Shown here: positions 1 through 11,800 of the stretch, piece after piece | Numbering within the stretch: the stretch's first letter is position 1 | Layout of the letters: every line of letters starts with the position of its first letter | Assembly: GCF_026151205.1 (NCBI RefSeq) | Contig: NC_087080.1 | Coordinates: forward strand, 7,792,797 to 7,856,796 | Reading direction: 5' to 3' | Source of the DNA: Bolinopsis microptera | Lineage: Eukaryota > Ctenophora > Tentaculata > Lobata > Bolinopsidae | DNA length: 64,000 bases | The notes under the pieces: model-generated | Databases searched by the model: none | What the model was told of the DNA's origin: nothing | Seen by the model: the letters and a program-made list of their open reading frames with translations, nothing else | Made by a program: the position numbers and the translations under genes

Positions 1-1260
1 CAGAAGTGGCTACGAGACAGATTACATCAACTGCTCGGTCAGGAAACTATGAGAGACGAAATCTGCATTGGCAAGCAATATCGCCGATTACATCCAAAGA
101 GAAGAGCCGTAGATGCAAGCTGCACGCTCAATCTGACCAGGTTACTTGCCAATCATTCAGGAGATATATCAGTGGTAACATTGAAGTTGCGAATGATAAT
201 ATTCTTAGACTTCGAGAATGCAATGATAAGATTGTTATCTTACCTCTTTCTTTTCTTCTCTAAGCTGTAGTCTTAGCATTTGGAGAGCTCTTCTAGAATC
301 GTCGACTTTAACTTTGAGAACAGTGACCAAGTCTTCGGCGTCATGAACTGTTTGTAGGGTGACCTATACAATTGAAAGGGATCATAAGTTTGTTACCAGT
401 TACCACTGACCATAGAAATTTTTACTGCACTGTCGCCTGCACTGGCTGGTGCTCAAAAATATTGACAGCGAAATGGCAAACGCTGCGCGCAACGAAATAC
501 AGTTTCGTTCACTAGCTTCTGAAAAAGCAATAGCACGCATGTCGCACTATGCGCGTTACGCAAACAAGTCTTACAGAGTGTGTCTGAAACTGATCCAGTT
601 TTCGCTGAGTTGTAACGTTGCCCCCATCCTGAATCTGACTTCATATATAGGTTGCGCATGCGCGTTCCCTATAACATTTCGATTATATCTTAGAATAGTT
701 CACGCACTAGTCAAATATCTTACCACAGCTTCACGCCCTAATTTAATTAATTCACAGATGATTATATCTTTACTGTTTACATGATACCTGAATGTGTTCG
801 GAGCATTGAAGTATAATGCATCCGCCATCCAATTCTCCAAATTTTGACAAAGGAAATCGCGGTAATTTTATGTACATAATTCAATATAAGGTGGTTTAGT
901 TAGTGTATTTGTTCTGAAGTACTGTTAGTTGTTAATGGAGTAGTTCTGAAGATTATTTTATGGTTTATTTCACCGTAACGTATTTATTATTTCTGCCCTC
1001 GTGGAATAAGATATCACTATTATAACACTGAATAAGACGGTTTTAATATTATAGATATATCAACATGATATCTCATTGGCAATTGATCGGTGTAGTTGGT
1101 GTTGTACACACTGCACTGATAACGATATCACGTTGTACGTGTAATGTAAATATAGTGTGGATAAAATGCGAATATATATTCTAAATAACTGATAAAATGA
1201 TATTCCACACAAAGCATGAAATTGTGCTGTATATGAGTGGTGATTTCGCTCTGAGAATCA
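1..1260. other. No gene recognised; diverged repeat copy at about 885-1000
   Basis: Short open frames occur on both strands but none has a recognisable domain, splice context or homologue. Around 890-1000 the text (a GTGGTTT start, TACTGTTAGTTGTTA, GGAGTAGT, GGTTTATTTCACCGTAACG) is a diverged copy of the ~180 bp tandem repeat found at 2000-3180. The rest is AT-rich sequence with nothing I can name. Confidence 0.4.
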
Positions 1261-1332
1261 GGGTCAGTAGCTCAATTGGTAGAGCAAGAGACGCGAAATC
1301 TCGAGGTTCTGGGATCATTCCCCAGTTGTCCC
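1261..1332 (+). pseudogene. tRNA-like sequence (decayed tRNA gene or tRNA-derived SINE head)
   Basis: The 72 bases fold as a tRNA: the acceptor pairs GGGTCAG with TTGTCCC at five or six of seven positions, the D arm GCTC-AATTGGTA-GAGC is canonical, the anticodon stem is GAGA/TCTC, and the T stem CTGGG/CCCAG is perfect. B-box-like and A-box-like sequence is present. Against function: the base at position 33 is G instead of the invariant U, the T loop (ATCATTC) lacks the TTC start, and the acceptor has a T-T mismatch. The anticodon would read CGA (Ser), but there is no long variable arm. I read it as a tRNA pseudogene or SINE-derived tRNA head. Confidence 0.5.
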
Positions 1333-1999
1333 TAGTTTTTCAGAGTTAATCATCACATATAGACAGCATGAGAGTAGGCCTGGCCATCTCGAAGTGATGA
1401 TATCTCATACGCCATACGGTACCAAAACAGAAATATACAATATTTGGAGCAAAATCTATGTGTTGGATTGAGTCGAAATTGAGGCAGTATCCAGATAGCA
1501 CGACCCCTGTTCGCGAACAGTTGTTCGCCGAACAGGTGTTCGTGAATAGTTGATTTTGATCGTGAAATTGATCGCATCTGATATTATTATCAATATATAA
1601 TATATTGACCCCGTGGCTGAAGTGGGTGTGGTGTGTGGGCGTGCATTTTAGTTACTACATATATTTTCCAAAACGTGGAATCATGTTTAAAATACCCTGC
1701 ACAAATCTGAAATCCTCTTAAAAACCCAAGAAAAGATCTTGCTTCAATCTACAGAATATCACTTCTTCGGTAGTTTTAATCTATTTAAAAGTACTAATCT
1801 ACTATAGTCTATCTCTTATATTCAATCTACTACATATCAACACACTACACAGTTATTAACTGGTACAAGATAAATTTGTAATGTGTACACTCCTCAAACT
1901 TCAAAGACTGTCACCACTCCTTAGAACATGCTATCAAACAGGAGGACAATAAAGAAGAGATATTAATACAACAATTAAATTAACACAGATGAAAATTGG

Positions 2000-3180
2000 G
2001 GTGGTTTTCAGCGCTTTTATCAGTGCAAGTATTCTGTAATATTACTGTTAGTAGTTACTGGTAGTGTGAACAACAATATAAGCTATCAAATATATCACTT
2101 GGCAACCATTTTAGAGTTTTTTTGATCGAATGTAACGTAATTAATATCTCTGCCCCCATTTACTAAGATGTAATATACTAATATAAGGTGGTTATCAGTG
2201 GTTCTATCAGTACAAGTATTCTGTAATACTGTTAGTAGTTACTGGAGTAGTGTGAACAACAATATAAATTATGAAATAAACCGTTTGGAAACCATTTTAG
2301 GGTTTTTTTGATCGAATGTAACGTAATTAATATCTCTGCCCCCATTTACTAAGATGTAACTTAAGGTGGTTATCAGTGGTTTTATCAGTACAAGTATTCT
2401 GTAATACTGTTAGTAGTTACTGGAGTAGTGTGAACAACAATATAAATTATGAAATAAACCGTTTGGAAACCATTTTAGAGTTTTTTTGATCGAATGTAAC
2501 GTAATTAATATCTCTGCCCCCATTTACTTAGATGTAATATAAGGTGGTTTTCAGTGGTTTTATCAGTACAAGTATTCTGTAATACTGTTAGTAGTTACTG
2601 GAGTAGTGTGAACAACAATATAAATTATCAAATAAACCGTTTGGAAACCATTTTAGGGTTTTTTTGATCGAATGTAACGTAATTAATATCTCTGCCCCCA
2701 TTTACTAAGATGTAATATACTAATATAAGGTGGTTATCAGTGGTTCTATCAGTACAAGTATTCTGTAATACTGTTAGTAGTTACTGGAGTAGTGTGAACA
2801 ACAATATAAATTATGAAATAAACCGTTTGGAAACCATTTTAGGGTTTTTTTGATCGAATGTAACGTAATTAATATCTCTGCCCCCATTTACTAAGATGTA
2901 ATATACTAATATAAGGTGGTTATCAGTGGTTCTATCAGTACAAGTATTCTGTAATACTGTTAGTAGTTACTGGAGTAGTTACATTCGATCAAAAAAACCC
3001 TAAAATGGTTTCCAAGCGGTTTATTTCATAATTTATATTGTTGTTCACACTACTCCAGTAACTACTAACAGTATTACAGAATACTTGTACTGATAAAACC
3101 ACTGATAACCACCTTATATTACATCTTAGTAAACGGGGGCAGAGATATTAATTACGTTACATTCGATCAAAAAAAACCCC
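2000..3180. repeat. Tandem array of ~178-187 bp units ending in an inverted unit
   Basis: Direct units begin near 2000, 2187, 2365, 2543, 2729 and 2915, each starting GGTGGTT(A/T)TCAG and containing TGTTAGTAGTTACTGG, AACAACAATATAAATTATG and TTTTTTTGATCGAATGTAACG. The sixth unit breaks after about 64 bp at GGAGTAG. From 2979 the sequence is the reverse complement of a unit up to about 3173, so the array ends in a hairpin-capable inverted pair. Units differ by single bases and by an 8 bp indel (ATACTAAT). A more diverged relative lies near 890-1000. No ORF is present. Confidence 0.85.
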
Positions 3181-3637
3181 AATATGGTTTCTCGATGGTT
3201 TGTTTTGCGGTTTAGATCGTCCTTGCTACTATTCCACTAACAGATTTACATTATAACAGAATAAATGGTTTCTAGATGGTTTATTTCACGGTTCGTATTG
3301 TTGTTTGCACAGTGCACTAACCTGGGGACCTGTGGACTACAGTCTTTGGTATGCATAATTCGATTACGTATATCCGACCGAGCAAGAAATCGTTTCACCA
3401 AGGAAACTTAATTAGATTGGCACGGTCAGATCATGATGGGGGCAGACGTTACAACGTGGGGGCAAGAAATGGGGGCACGTTACCTATACGTTACAAATTG
3501 AGCGAAAACATCGCCTCAACTGATCGCATGGTTCTCACGCCTTTTATTTCCAATACCTTGGTTTTTATCATTAGCATTTTTTTATCATTACAGATAAAAC
3601 CTAAACTTAAATCGAAAAATGTTCTTGATACTCAGTT
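3181..3637. other. Gap between the repeat array and a TTAA-type element; no gene seen
   Basis: The first part, to about 3310, still has decayed fragments of the ~180 bp unit (TGGTTTCTAGATGGTTTATTTCACGG). The remainder carries a short open frame at 3351-3674 that runs into the neighbouring element and shows no recognisable domain. I do not call a gene here. Confidence 0.4.
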
Positions 3638-3900
3638 AAGGCCAGAGGGGGTAGGGTTAAAAATCATTTGTTAGTTTTAACAGAGCAGCTGGAAATGAAA
3701 AAGTAGGAAAAAAACGCATAAAACTCTGACCTTGAGGTCAGGTAAAACTTAAACTTAATCCAAAAAGGCAAACCTCAACTTTTGGAAACGATTGGCCACA
3801 CCCCGGACCTGAGACTTGGCACAGGTGTTCCTTGAGATATTACCCACAAACGATAAGCACAGAATTTTGATTAACCCAGGTATATTGAAAGTTAAGATTA
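3638..3900 (+). mobile_element. Left part of a TTAA-flanked non-autonomous element
   Basis: It begins with TTAAGGCCAGAGGGGG, the same end seen on both sides of the complete element at 57137-58654. The following text also matches that element in patches: GGCCACACCCCGGACCTGAG corresponds to GGCCACTCCCTGATCTTGAG, and GTTCCTTGAGA to GTTCCTTAGAC. No matching right end was found nearby, so this looks like a truncated or diverged copy. It abuts the last recognised exon of the IQ/ankyrin gene at its splice donor. Confidence 0.6.
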
Positions 3901-3901
3901 C

Positions 3902-6900
3902 CTCAACATGACTCGTCTTCTCAATCACACACATATCGTGTTCGTATATCCTCTTATTAAGCTCCGCGAAGGCGTGCATCAGTTGTTTCTCAACTTGTTT
4001 GAAATCTTCCTCGGCTTCCTTTATCTTATCTATTATCGCGTCACATTTCATTTGGACATACTCTGCTTGGGCGTTTGCTGAAAGTTCCTGGTTTTAGAGA
4101 TAGAAATCTACTTAACTAATTTCTAAACTATTAAAATATTATGATAGTGTTAATTTTATTCGATTCCAAACTGTTTGTTGGTAGGATGAGGGGTAATGAG
4201 AGCATTTTTGAAGAAAACATTGAAAATAGCAGACCTCGTTTTTCTTGTTCTAACTGGAGGTTGTTGAATAGTCGCTCTGTGTCCGCTATATCCCATTCAT
4301 TCAGTATCTGAAATTATCAGATGCCGATATCGTAATGATTTAATCTTTTAAGGCTTAATATAATTTGTAGACTAATTTCACAACAAATTATATGAACACA
4401 GTTAAATTAGAGAATGTTCCAGTTACCAAGACAACAACCCTACCTCTTTAATAGTGGGATTAGTGGATATATCAACAGGAGCACACCCATCATCTGCCTT
4501 TATCCGTGGATCAGCTCCACACTGTAAACACTGCTGCACCGCTTCCACGTGACCTGCAAATGCTGCACGGTACAGCGGTGTGCGCCCGTATCTTCCTATA
4601 CTGTTAGGATTTGCACCTTGAGATACCAACCATTCGATAACCTGGATGATTTAATTAATTAGAGAGATAAGATAACGTCATTTTAATCTGATCAAATTGT
4701 GAGATCACAGCATCTGTTATTAGATCACTGTCAGTCCATTACCTCATTGTTTAGATTTAGATAACGTTATTTTAATTTAATAAGGATTTTAGATCACTGC
4801 ACCTGCCAGATCAGTGTATTAGATCACTCAATTACATCATGATTATTTTTAGATTATTCACAAAAATATAGAACTGGTTAATGTAAAGGGCGATTACTGA
4901 CAAATTGATACTCCAATCAGCACTCAAAATAAACAGAATGATAATGAGCCCTATCATCTAAAAAAACCACGTGTCTATTAATGAAGAATTTGATGTTTAT
5001 TAAATGAATCCTTCAGCTATCTAACAAATACCTCACAAGCGCCACCAGCACCCGCCTCAGATAGCGGCGAGTATTCGTTCGCGTCTGTACATTCCAAGAG
5101 TTCCATTGTTTTACGAGCGAGCTTAGTCGGATGTAGTCCGGCCTCTCCTGCACTCTTTACCCAGTCAGATGTTGCCTGTTAAAGTGCTAGTAATAGAAAA
5201 ATGTCAATGGTGTGGTATAAATAGGCATAAAAATGGAATTAAGGAATTGCACCTTGTAAAATTTAGCAATGAATCATACACTGTGTCAAAGGATTGAACT
5301 AATAGTTATCACGAAATAAACCTCTTGTAAAATTTGCTGAATCTCCCCAAGTTCACCATCAAATGCGTTCTCAAGCATCATCTTCATTCTCTTCAAATGA
5401 GCCTGTTAAAAATTTTGTTTGTTTGTAAAGCTTAGTAGCAATATCATTACGAAGTTGCAGATTAAAAGCCGATCTTTAAGAATTCTGTAATCTGTTATCA
5501 CAAACAAACAATTATCCGCAATATAATCACCGTAAATCGCATTATATCCAGCTAGTATAGAGCTTAGCAGGGGGCACGATTATACCAATTTACTATTGAA
5601 AAGTTAACTAATCAGCAAGTTATAGCAGTGCAGTTTAAGGCTTTTTATGAGCTTTTAAAAGTAGAAACTGTGAGAGTGGTAGCTGGACGAGAGAAAATAA
5701 GACTGGCTTTAGTCCTAGGTAATCGACTATTTGAGCAGCAATAATTAAGTAATAGTCTAAATAAAAACTAAATACTCATTACTCTTAAGATACTGAATTT
5801 AAACATGAGTTGAATTGTGGTACTGACACCTAAAATAGGTAGATGACCTAGCCGTATGATGTAACGTAACGTAGTCACATGTCAGCTGGTCACATGTCGA
5901 GATAACACACACGTGACACAGCAAGGTAAAACGCTCTGCCCACGGTATTATAGAAGACGGGAATACAATAATGTAAGAAATATCTGTATGAATTCTGGTA
6001 CCTTTCTTTCCCGTTCTAGCATGAGCCATTTTTCATGCTCTCTATCTTCCCGCTCTTTTTCGAGTTTAATTATCTTTAGCCAGGCTTGTCTTTCAGCCTG
6101 CAATACAAATAGCTATAATCTGACAGAAAACAAGAAATTATACAAACTTAAGCTGAATCAGTCAATAGCGTTCTAAAATAATATTATATTATCTATCATC
6201 CTACCTCCTCTATCAGCCTATCCATTTCCTCCTTTTTCCTTCTAGCTTCGGCTTCAATTTTACGTTGTTTGTAATCTCGATAAGCTTTCTGGATCTTTAA
6301 AGCTGATTCAATTTGCTCTTCAGTCCATTTTGGTTTTTCTGGCTTCTTCTGAGATAGATGACTGTGAGATGTTCTATCTTAGATTGAGAGCTCGAAAAAT
6401 CATAATGAATTTTAGGCAACAACAAACTGAATTCAAGAATCAATAAACCCTCTTAAGTCTTTTTTTAAATCGCTGCATTATACTTGATCGCGGTTTTAAA
6501 ATAGGTTTTAAAGGTGGTTTCAGGAATGCTAAAAGACTGATTTTTGAGAAGATATGTTAACCTCATTTTTTCAACAAATAAAGGGCATATAATAGTTCTG
6601 TCGACGTTGGATACCCATGGATAAGTCTAACTGAGAGAAACAAAATGTTAAGAACCGGTTATTTGTGAGGTTAACTGATTAAATAGGCAATTGTTTTAAA
6701 CCTCAACTTTATGAAAAACTCGGCACTCGTACGTGATCTGCCAACAGGTTGCCTTGAATGAATACAATACGCACTACGCAGCTACAAGCCATAGCCCACA
6801 AGGCAACATGATTATTTCTTATCACAAAATTGAATTTAATAACACTTTGTAGCGACATACGTTGGTGCGGTTGCAATATCTGACTGGAACTTTAAAACGA

Positions 6901-7096
6901 ACATTTGCCTTATAAAAACAGTAAGACGAACCTTAGCTGCGGGTTTAGCCCCAGGTTTCCCTCCCCGAGCTGCACCTCTGCCACCTCTAGCTGCGGGTTT
7001 ACCCCGGGTTTCGGGTTGTCCTCCTCGGGTTGCGGGTTGTCCACGTCCAGTTCCACCTCTTTTTGAGGCGGCACCTCTGGCTATTCTCGGCGGCAT
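3902..7096 (-). CDS. IQANK1: IQ-motif and ankyrin-repeat protein (IQANK1-like), 3' end not found
   Basis: Eight exons join in frame: 7096-6932, 6348-6205, 6097-6002, 5402-5322, 5175-5032, 4641-4444, 4307-4235 and 4077-3902 (359 codons). All have AG/GT borders, and the first six end in phase 0. The N-terminus (1-55) is a low-complexity Arg/Gly/Ala/Pro region. Residues 56-103 hold an IQ-type calmodulin-binding helix (ALKIQKAYRDYKQRK). A charged coiled coil follows to about 160, then ankyrin repeats (SPLSEAGAGGACE; GRTPLYRAAFAGHVEAV), then a WDIADTE segment and another coiled coil. The order IQ, coil, ankyrin matches IQANK1, a little-studied protein. The last exon ends at a good donor (GAG|GTAATC), so the protein should continue, but I found no further exon down to position 1. 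The family name is inference from architecture. Confidence 0.65.
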
Positions 7097-8875
7097 GTTC
7101 CTCTCTTGTTTACATGGAACTAAAAAATACCTTCATTAACAATCAAATTGGCAACCCTCTAATTTAAAAATAGAAGTAGATAATAAGTAAAATAGATCAT
7201 TATGTCAATAAAATATGATATCATTAATGCTTTGCTATTTACTTTAAAACTTTAGTTCATTAAACTAAGGTAATGAATAAGAAAGAGAGCACCCGTCGTT
7301 ACAATGAGTCCGACAAAGTTTACCCAAAGGAGGGATAAGCAATAAAAGGATGAACATCTGACAAAATCTCGCTAAGGTAGATGATAAACGCCACACTGGC
7401 AACTGAGCTGTACTCAGTGTTAATGAATTTAAGTACTTAAATTTAAGTTAAGTAAGTCTGATTAATCATAATTGAAACTCTGTTTAGCATGTCAGGACGT
7501 CAAGACACTATTTTGAACGTGTATTTTTACTACTCTTTCCTAGTTTTAATCTTCTTTTTTGAACACTACGCATCTGTAAAACAGTATATCCCCGCTATAT
7601 AAAGAACTATAAAATTTCCTCCTAGTCAGACTGGAGTGTTCCCGTATGGTATGAGGACTATATCTGTTAAAAACTCCATACCATTAAGATAATTCTTGTT
7701 ACCACTGGTAACAAGAATTTCTCCGCGGTTTTATCAAGCACGATTAATTTGTTCCTACCTTGTGCCACTAACATTAACCAGTAACCAGTTGTAGTTTGTT
7801 ATTGTTGTTGTATGCAAACTTAAGCATGCATCGTAGAGTGGCGTGCGTGGCTCGCAAAATGACGTAATTAATTTTACACGTGCAGTTCTTGACGACCTCA
7901 GCGCGCATTTGATGTTTGTAACGTCATGTTTGTAATGCAAACTTACAGTGCTTTTCGTTCACAATTGAGATGCAGCCTTTCATGATAATATGTAGTCAGG
8001 GCTGACTAAACCAGGATGAACCAGGATAAACCATTCTGCATTCCCATTCCATCACACTCAACAATTAATGTAATACAATTTTAGTGTTTAAATTCGATCA
8101 AAACTAATATTATCGTATTGTGTGCCAAACCCTATTGTTATTCTGTCATTTTATCATAGGTATTCATCATTGGATAACAACTCCTTCTTGGTTCCTGATC
8201 CGTTTGCAATGTTTAATTCGCTTGTTGTCGTTTAGAACTGAACTAAAATAATCGGACAGGTTATACACTTAATTAATGTAACACACATGTAACATATTGT
8301 AATACACTTACTATTTTGTCAAACAATATAAAGGAGCTGTTATTTTTAACATCGTTGCAATGTTTAGCCATTACTTATTCCTTAGGATCTTTTTGCTTTT
8401 GGGAAAACAATTAAATCATTAATTAACAAATTTCAGCTTTCTGTGACCCAAATTTCCAAATTTCACTCTTTTACTGAATTTTTCTTCAATGACCATCTAG
8501 CAAGGTCACTGAGGATGGCACAAGACACATTTGAGGTACTGAAAGTTCTATTCCCGAAGAAAGCTTTGATAAACGGAAAATAATCAGAATATAAGAAGAG
8601 ATTTAGGAAGATTTTTGAAGAGAAGCTTTTCTGACGTCTCTCCCGAAATTTCGCGGTTTTGCCTGAATTTTTGATGCCTAAGATTTGGAGCTGTTGACAA
8701 TGTCTTTATGTTCTACTATTGATACAGTGATGAAAGCATACTTAATACTTATATAGGACACATCATGAATGAGGAGTTTGTAATATTTCTATATTTTTGA
8801 TTTCTGTTTCCACAACAATTTGTTCGGTCCGTTTCAAGAATAATATGATCATATACTTTTTCATAGCTCAGAAAA
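7097..8875. other. Intergenic region between the IQ/ankyrin gene and the SOD cluster
   Basis: AT-rich sequence containing the presumed promoter of the IQ/ankyrin gene (to the left) and of the first SOD gene (to the right). No convincing ORF, RNA gene or complete mobile element is visible. Near 8640 there is a CCCGAAATTTCGCGG stretch resembling the core of the foldback at 29208-29355. Confidence 0.4.
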
Positions 8876-11800
8876 ATGATAAGATTTGGATTACTGCTCA
8901 TCTGCATTTCCCTAACTCTGGATGTGACCTATACTATGAAAGTAAATAAAGGTAAAAGAAAGAAAATGACACTTGGCTGCACAATGAGGAAACACGGCAT
9001 AGCAGTGGAGAAGAAATAGGAGAGGTGAGATTCACAGTTGAGAAGAAAGGTAAGAGGAAGAAAAGAACAACGAATTACATCGCTTCAGCAAAGCTCAAGT
9101 CCGACGAAAAGACCCTGAAATATGGAGCACATGGACTTCATTTGTATGGCGTGAACGAGACTACTCGGTACAGTGAATGGTTCACGGTACCACCAACACC
9201 TTCGGCCAGGGATTATGTGGCGGAAATAGTGGAGGGTAGGAAGTTTCAGATCGAGACTAACAAGCCGATAAAAACACCTCAAGATATCAGATGGATGATG
9301 GGAGGAGTAGGGTGGTTCACATTCACAACGGCGTCTTTAAATGCTGCCTTATGCAATCAAGGATATCCATTAACAGGAGAAGAAGGATTCTTAAAAGAAG
9401 CTGGTGTTCTAACTTTCTTGAAGACTGCCACTCACCTAAAAGTATGGTTTAATGATGTTCTTAAACCTGTAGTCGACTGGAAATTTGAGGATAACCAGGG
9501 CTCGAGATGCTATATGAGGAATAAACTGAACGGATTGAATTTTGACGGGAATTCAGCTTACCAATGGGATAGGGTAACAGTAAAATACAGATATGAAGTT
9601 GATCCAGGTAACGTATGAGTTAATACAGTTTCTGTAAGTAACAGGCACATTACTCTCACGTATTGCGAGTTCAGTATCACTAAAAAAGCTACTAAAGGTA
9701 GCCCTCAAGGAGGAGTATTGTCACCACTATTATGGAATCTAACTCTTAACACCTTCCTTAGCAGCCTAGGGATCCACAATAACTTTATACAGGCATTCGC
9801 AGACGACTTGGTAATCCTCGTACGAGGCATCTGTAAAGTCACGATCAGAGACATAGCCCAGCAACAGCTACAGAACATCAGCAACTGGTGCACGAGCAAA
9901 GGATTAAAACTCAGTGGAGTCAAGAGTACAGCAATCCTATTCACCACCAAACAGGACAATAATCTAGACTCCCCGCTAACAGTTGACGGAACTACAGTTC
10001 CCACAGTTAATAGTACAGTCTACCTAGGGGTTACTTTCGACCAGAAACTTAATTGGGGTACTCACATACTTAAAAAATGTGATAAGGCCATAGGACAACT
10101 TCACGCTTGTAAACAAGCTGTAGGAAAAATCTGGGGCATCTCACCGGCGGGTGTGAGATGGATCTATAACCAAGTCATTCTCCCCTCACTAGGTTATGCA
10201 GCGATAGTTTGGCAACACTCAACAGACAGACACTACATCTCTGTCAGACTGGAAACAGTTCAACGCCAAGCAGGTCTCATGATCACTAGAGGACTGAAAA
10301 GTACTCCCACTCCTAACCTGGAGATCCTAGCTAGAATCCGTCCCATCAGCCTTAAACTTAAATCTCTAGCAATTAAGTCGGCAATGAGACTTAAATTACA
10401 AGGAACATGGAATAAACAGTACCATTACAACCAGCGAGGACACTGTAAATCACACGCTTACAACGTCGAGAAAATGATAACTAACATAACTTACACAGGA
10501 TGCACACTTCAGGACAATATCCCCAAGGTTACCATGCTGGACAGACGTTTCAAGGTAATTATACAAGAAAGGAAAGCTGCCATCAACTACATCGATAATC
10601 TTCCTCCCTACATCTGGCAGATCTTTACAGACGGCTCGAAAGCAAGTGGAATTACAGGAGCGGGATTCTGTGTCATCAAAGCAGCACAAGAGTACCACAG
10701 AGTCAGCTATCAACTTGGCACGCTGGCAACAGTCTACCAATGCGAGCTCTTTGCGATCCACATGGCAAGTATCTGGATCAATGATAACATAGGGTTACCA
10801 GCTACCATTAACTTTTTCTCAGATTCCCAGGCCTCGCTTAAAGCGCTTACCAGCACTAGCATTAGCTCCAGAATAGTACTGGACATCGTAGACCAACTTA
10901 ATACATTAGGTACCTCCCACCGAGTAGAACTTAGGTGGGTCCCAGGACACGAAGGAGTACATGGTAACGAACTTGCCGACGAACTCGCAAGAGAGGGATC
11001 CAGCAGTATCCCCATAGGACCTGAACCATTCCTCCCACTACCTGAAGGAATCATCAACAACGCAATCGATGAGTACCTACTCAAACTACACCTCAACGCA
11101 TACCGACAGGTCGACCTCAGTGATAAAGGGAAAATCCCTCTTGGACTATTCCTTAACAAATACAAATACAGGAATATTAATATCACAGGAACTCACCTCA
11201 GATGGCTAACATGGCTACTTTCAGGGCACAGCCCACTAGCTTACTTTCAGACTAGGGCCAACAACGTCAACTTTGAGACACAAGACTGCGAACACTGCCC
11301 AGGGGAAGCAGAAACATCACAACATTTCCTCTGCGAATGTGTACAGCTGATGACTATCAGACTGAGGATATTTGGTAAACCTCTACTCACAATGGAGGAA
11401 ATTATCAACAGTAAACTCAACCACATCATAAAGTTTGTGGAACAGTCAAAAAGACTAGACAAGGAAGATCTCTTTGGGTAAACTACTAGGAATTAACACC
11501 AGGAAATAACACAATTTCAGGAAAACAACATCAGTAAATAACCCACTCCCAGGAAAACTAATAATAGCACAAATTCCAGGAGATGACCTGGCTCGGAAGT
11601 CCCTTGTCTGCCCACCGAAGTACCACAACCGAAGTGGGTTTGCTCTGAGACAGGTAGTGACAGCTTCAAGACTCCAGAGGTCTGTTGCATTGATATTTAT
11701 TATTTTATGATTTCGTATATACTTTGGGAGTCCTGGAATGCAGCTAGCAGGAGTTGCATTCTGTGGGCACGGCGAGAAGGCCTCCATCTTTATCGTAAGA

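Noticed and set aside
10450-11462. Minus-strand frames opposite the LINE RT/RNase H ORF
   Set aside because: They are shadow frames of the retrotransposon coding strand.
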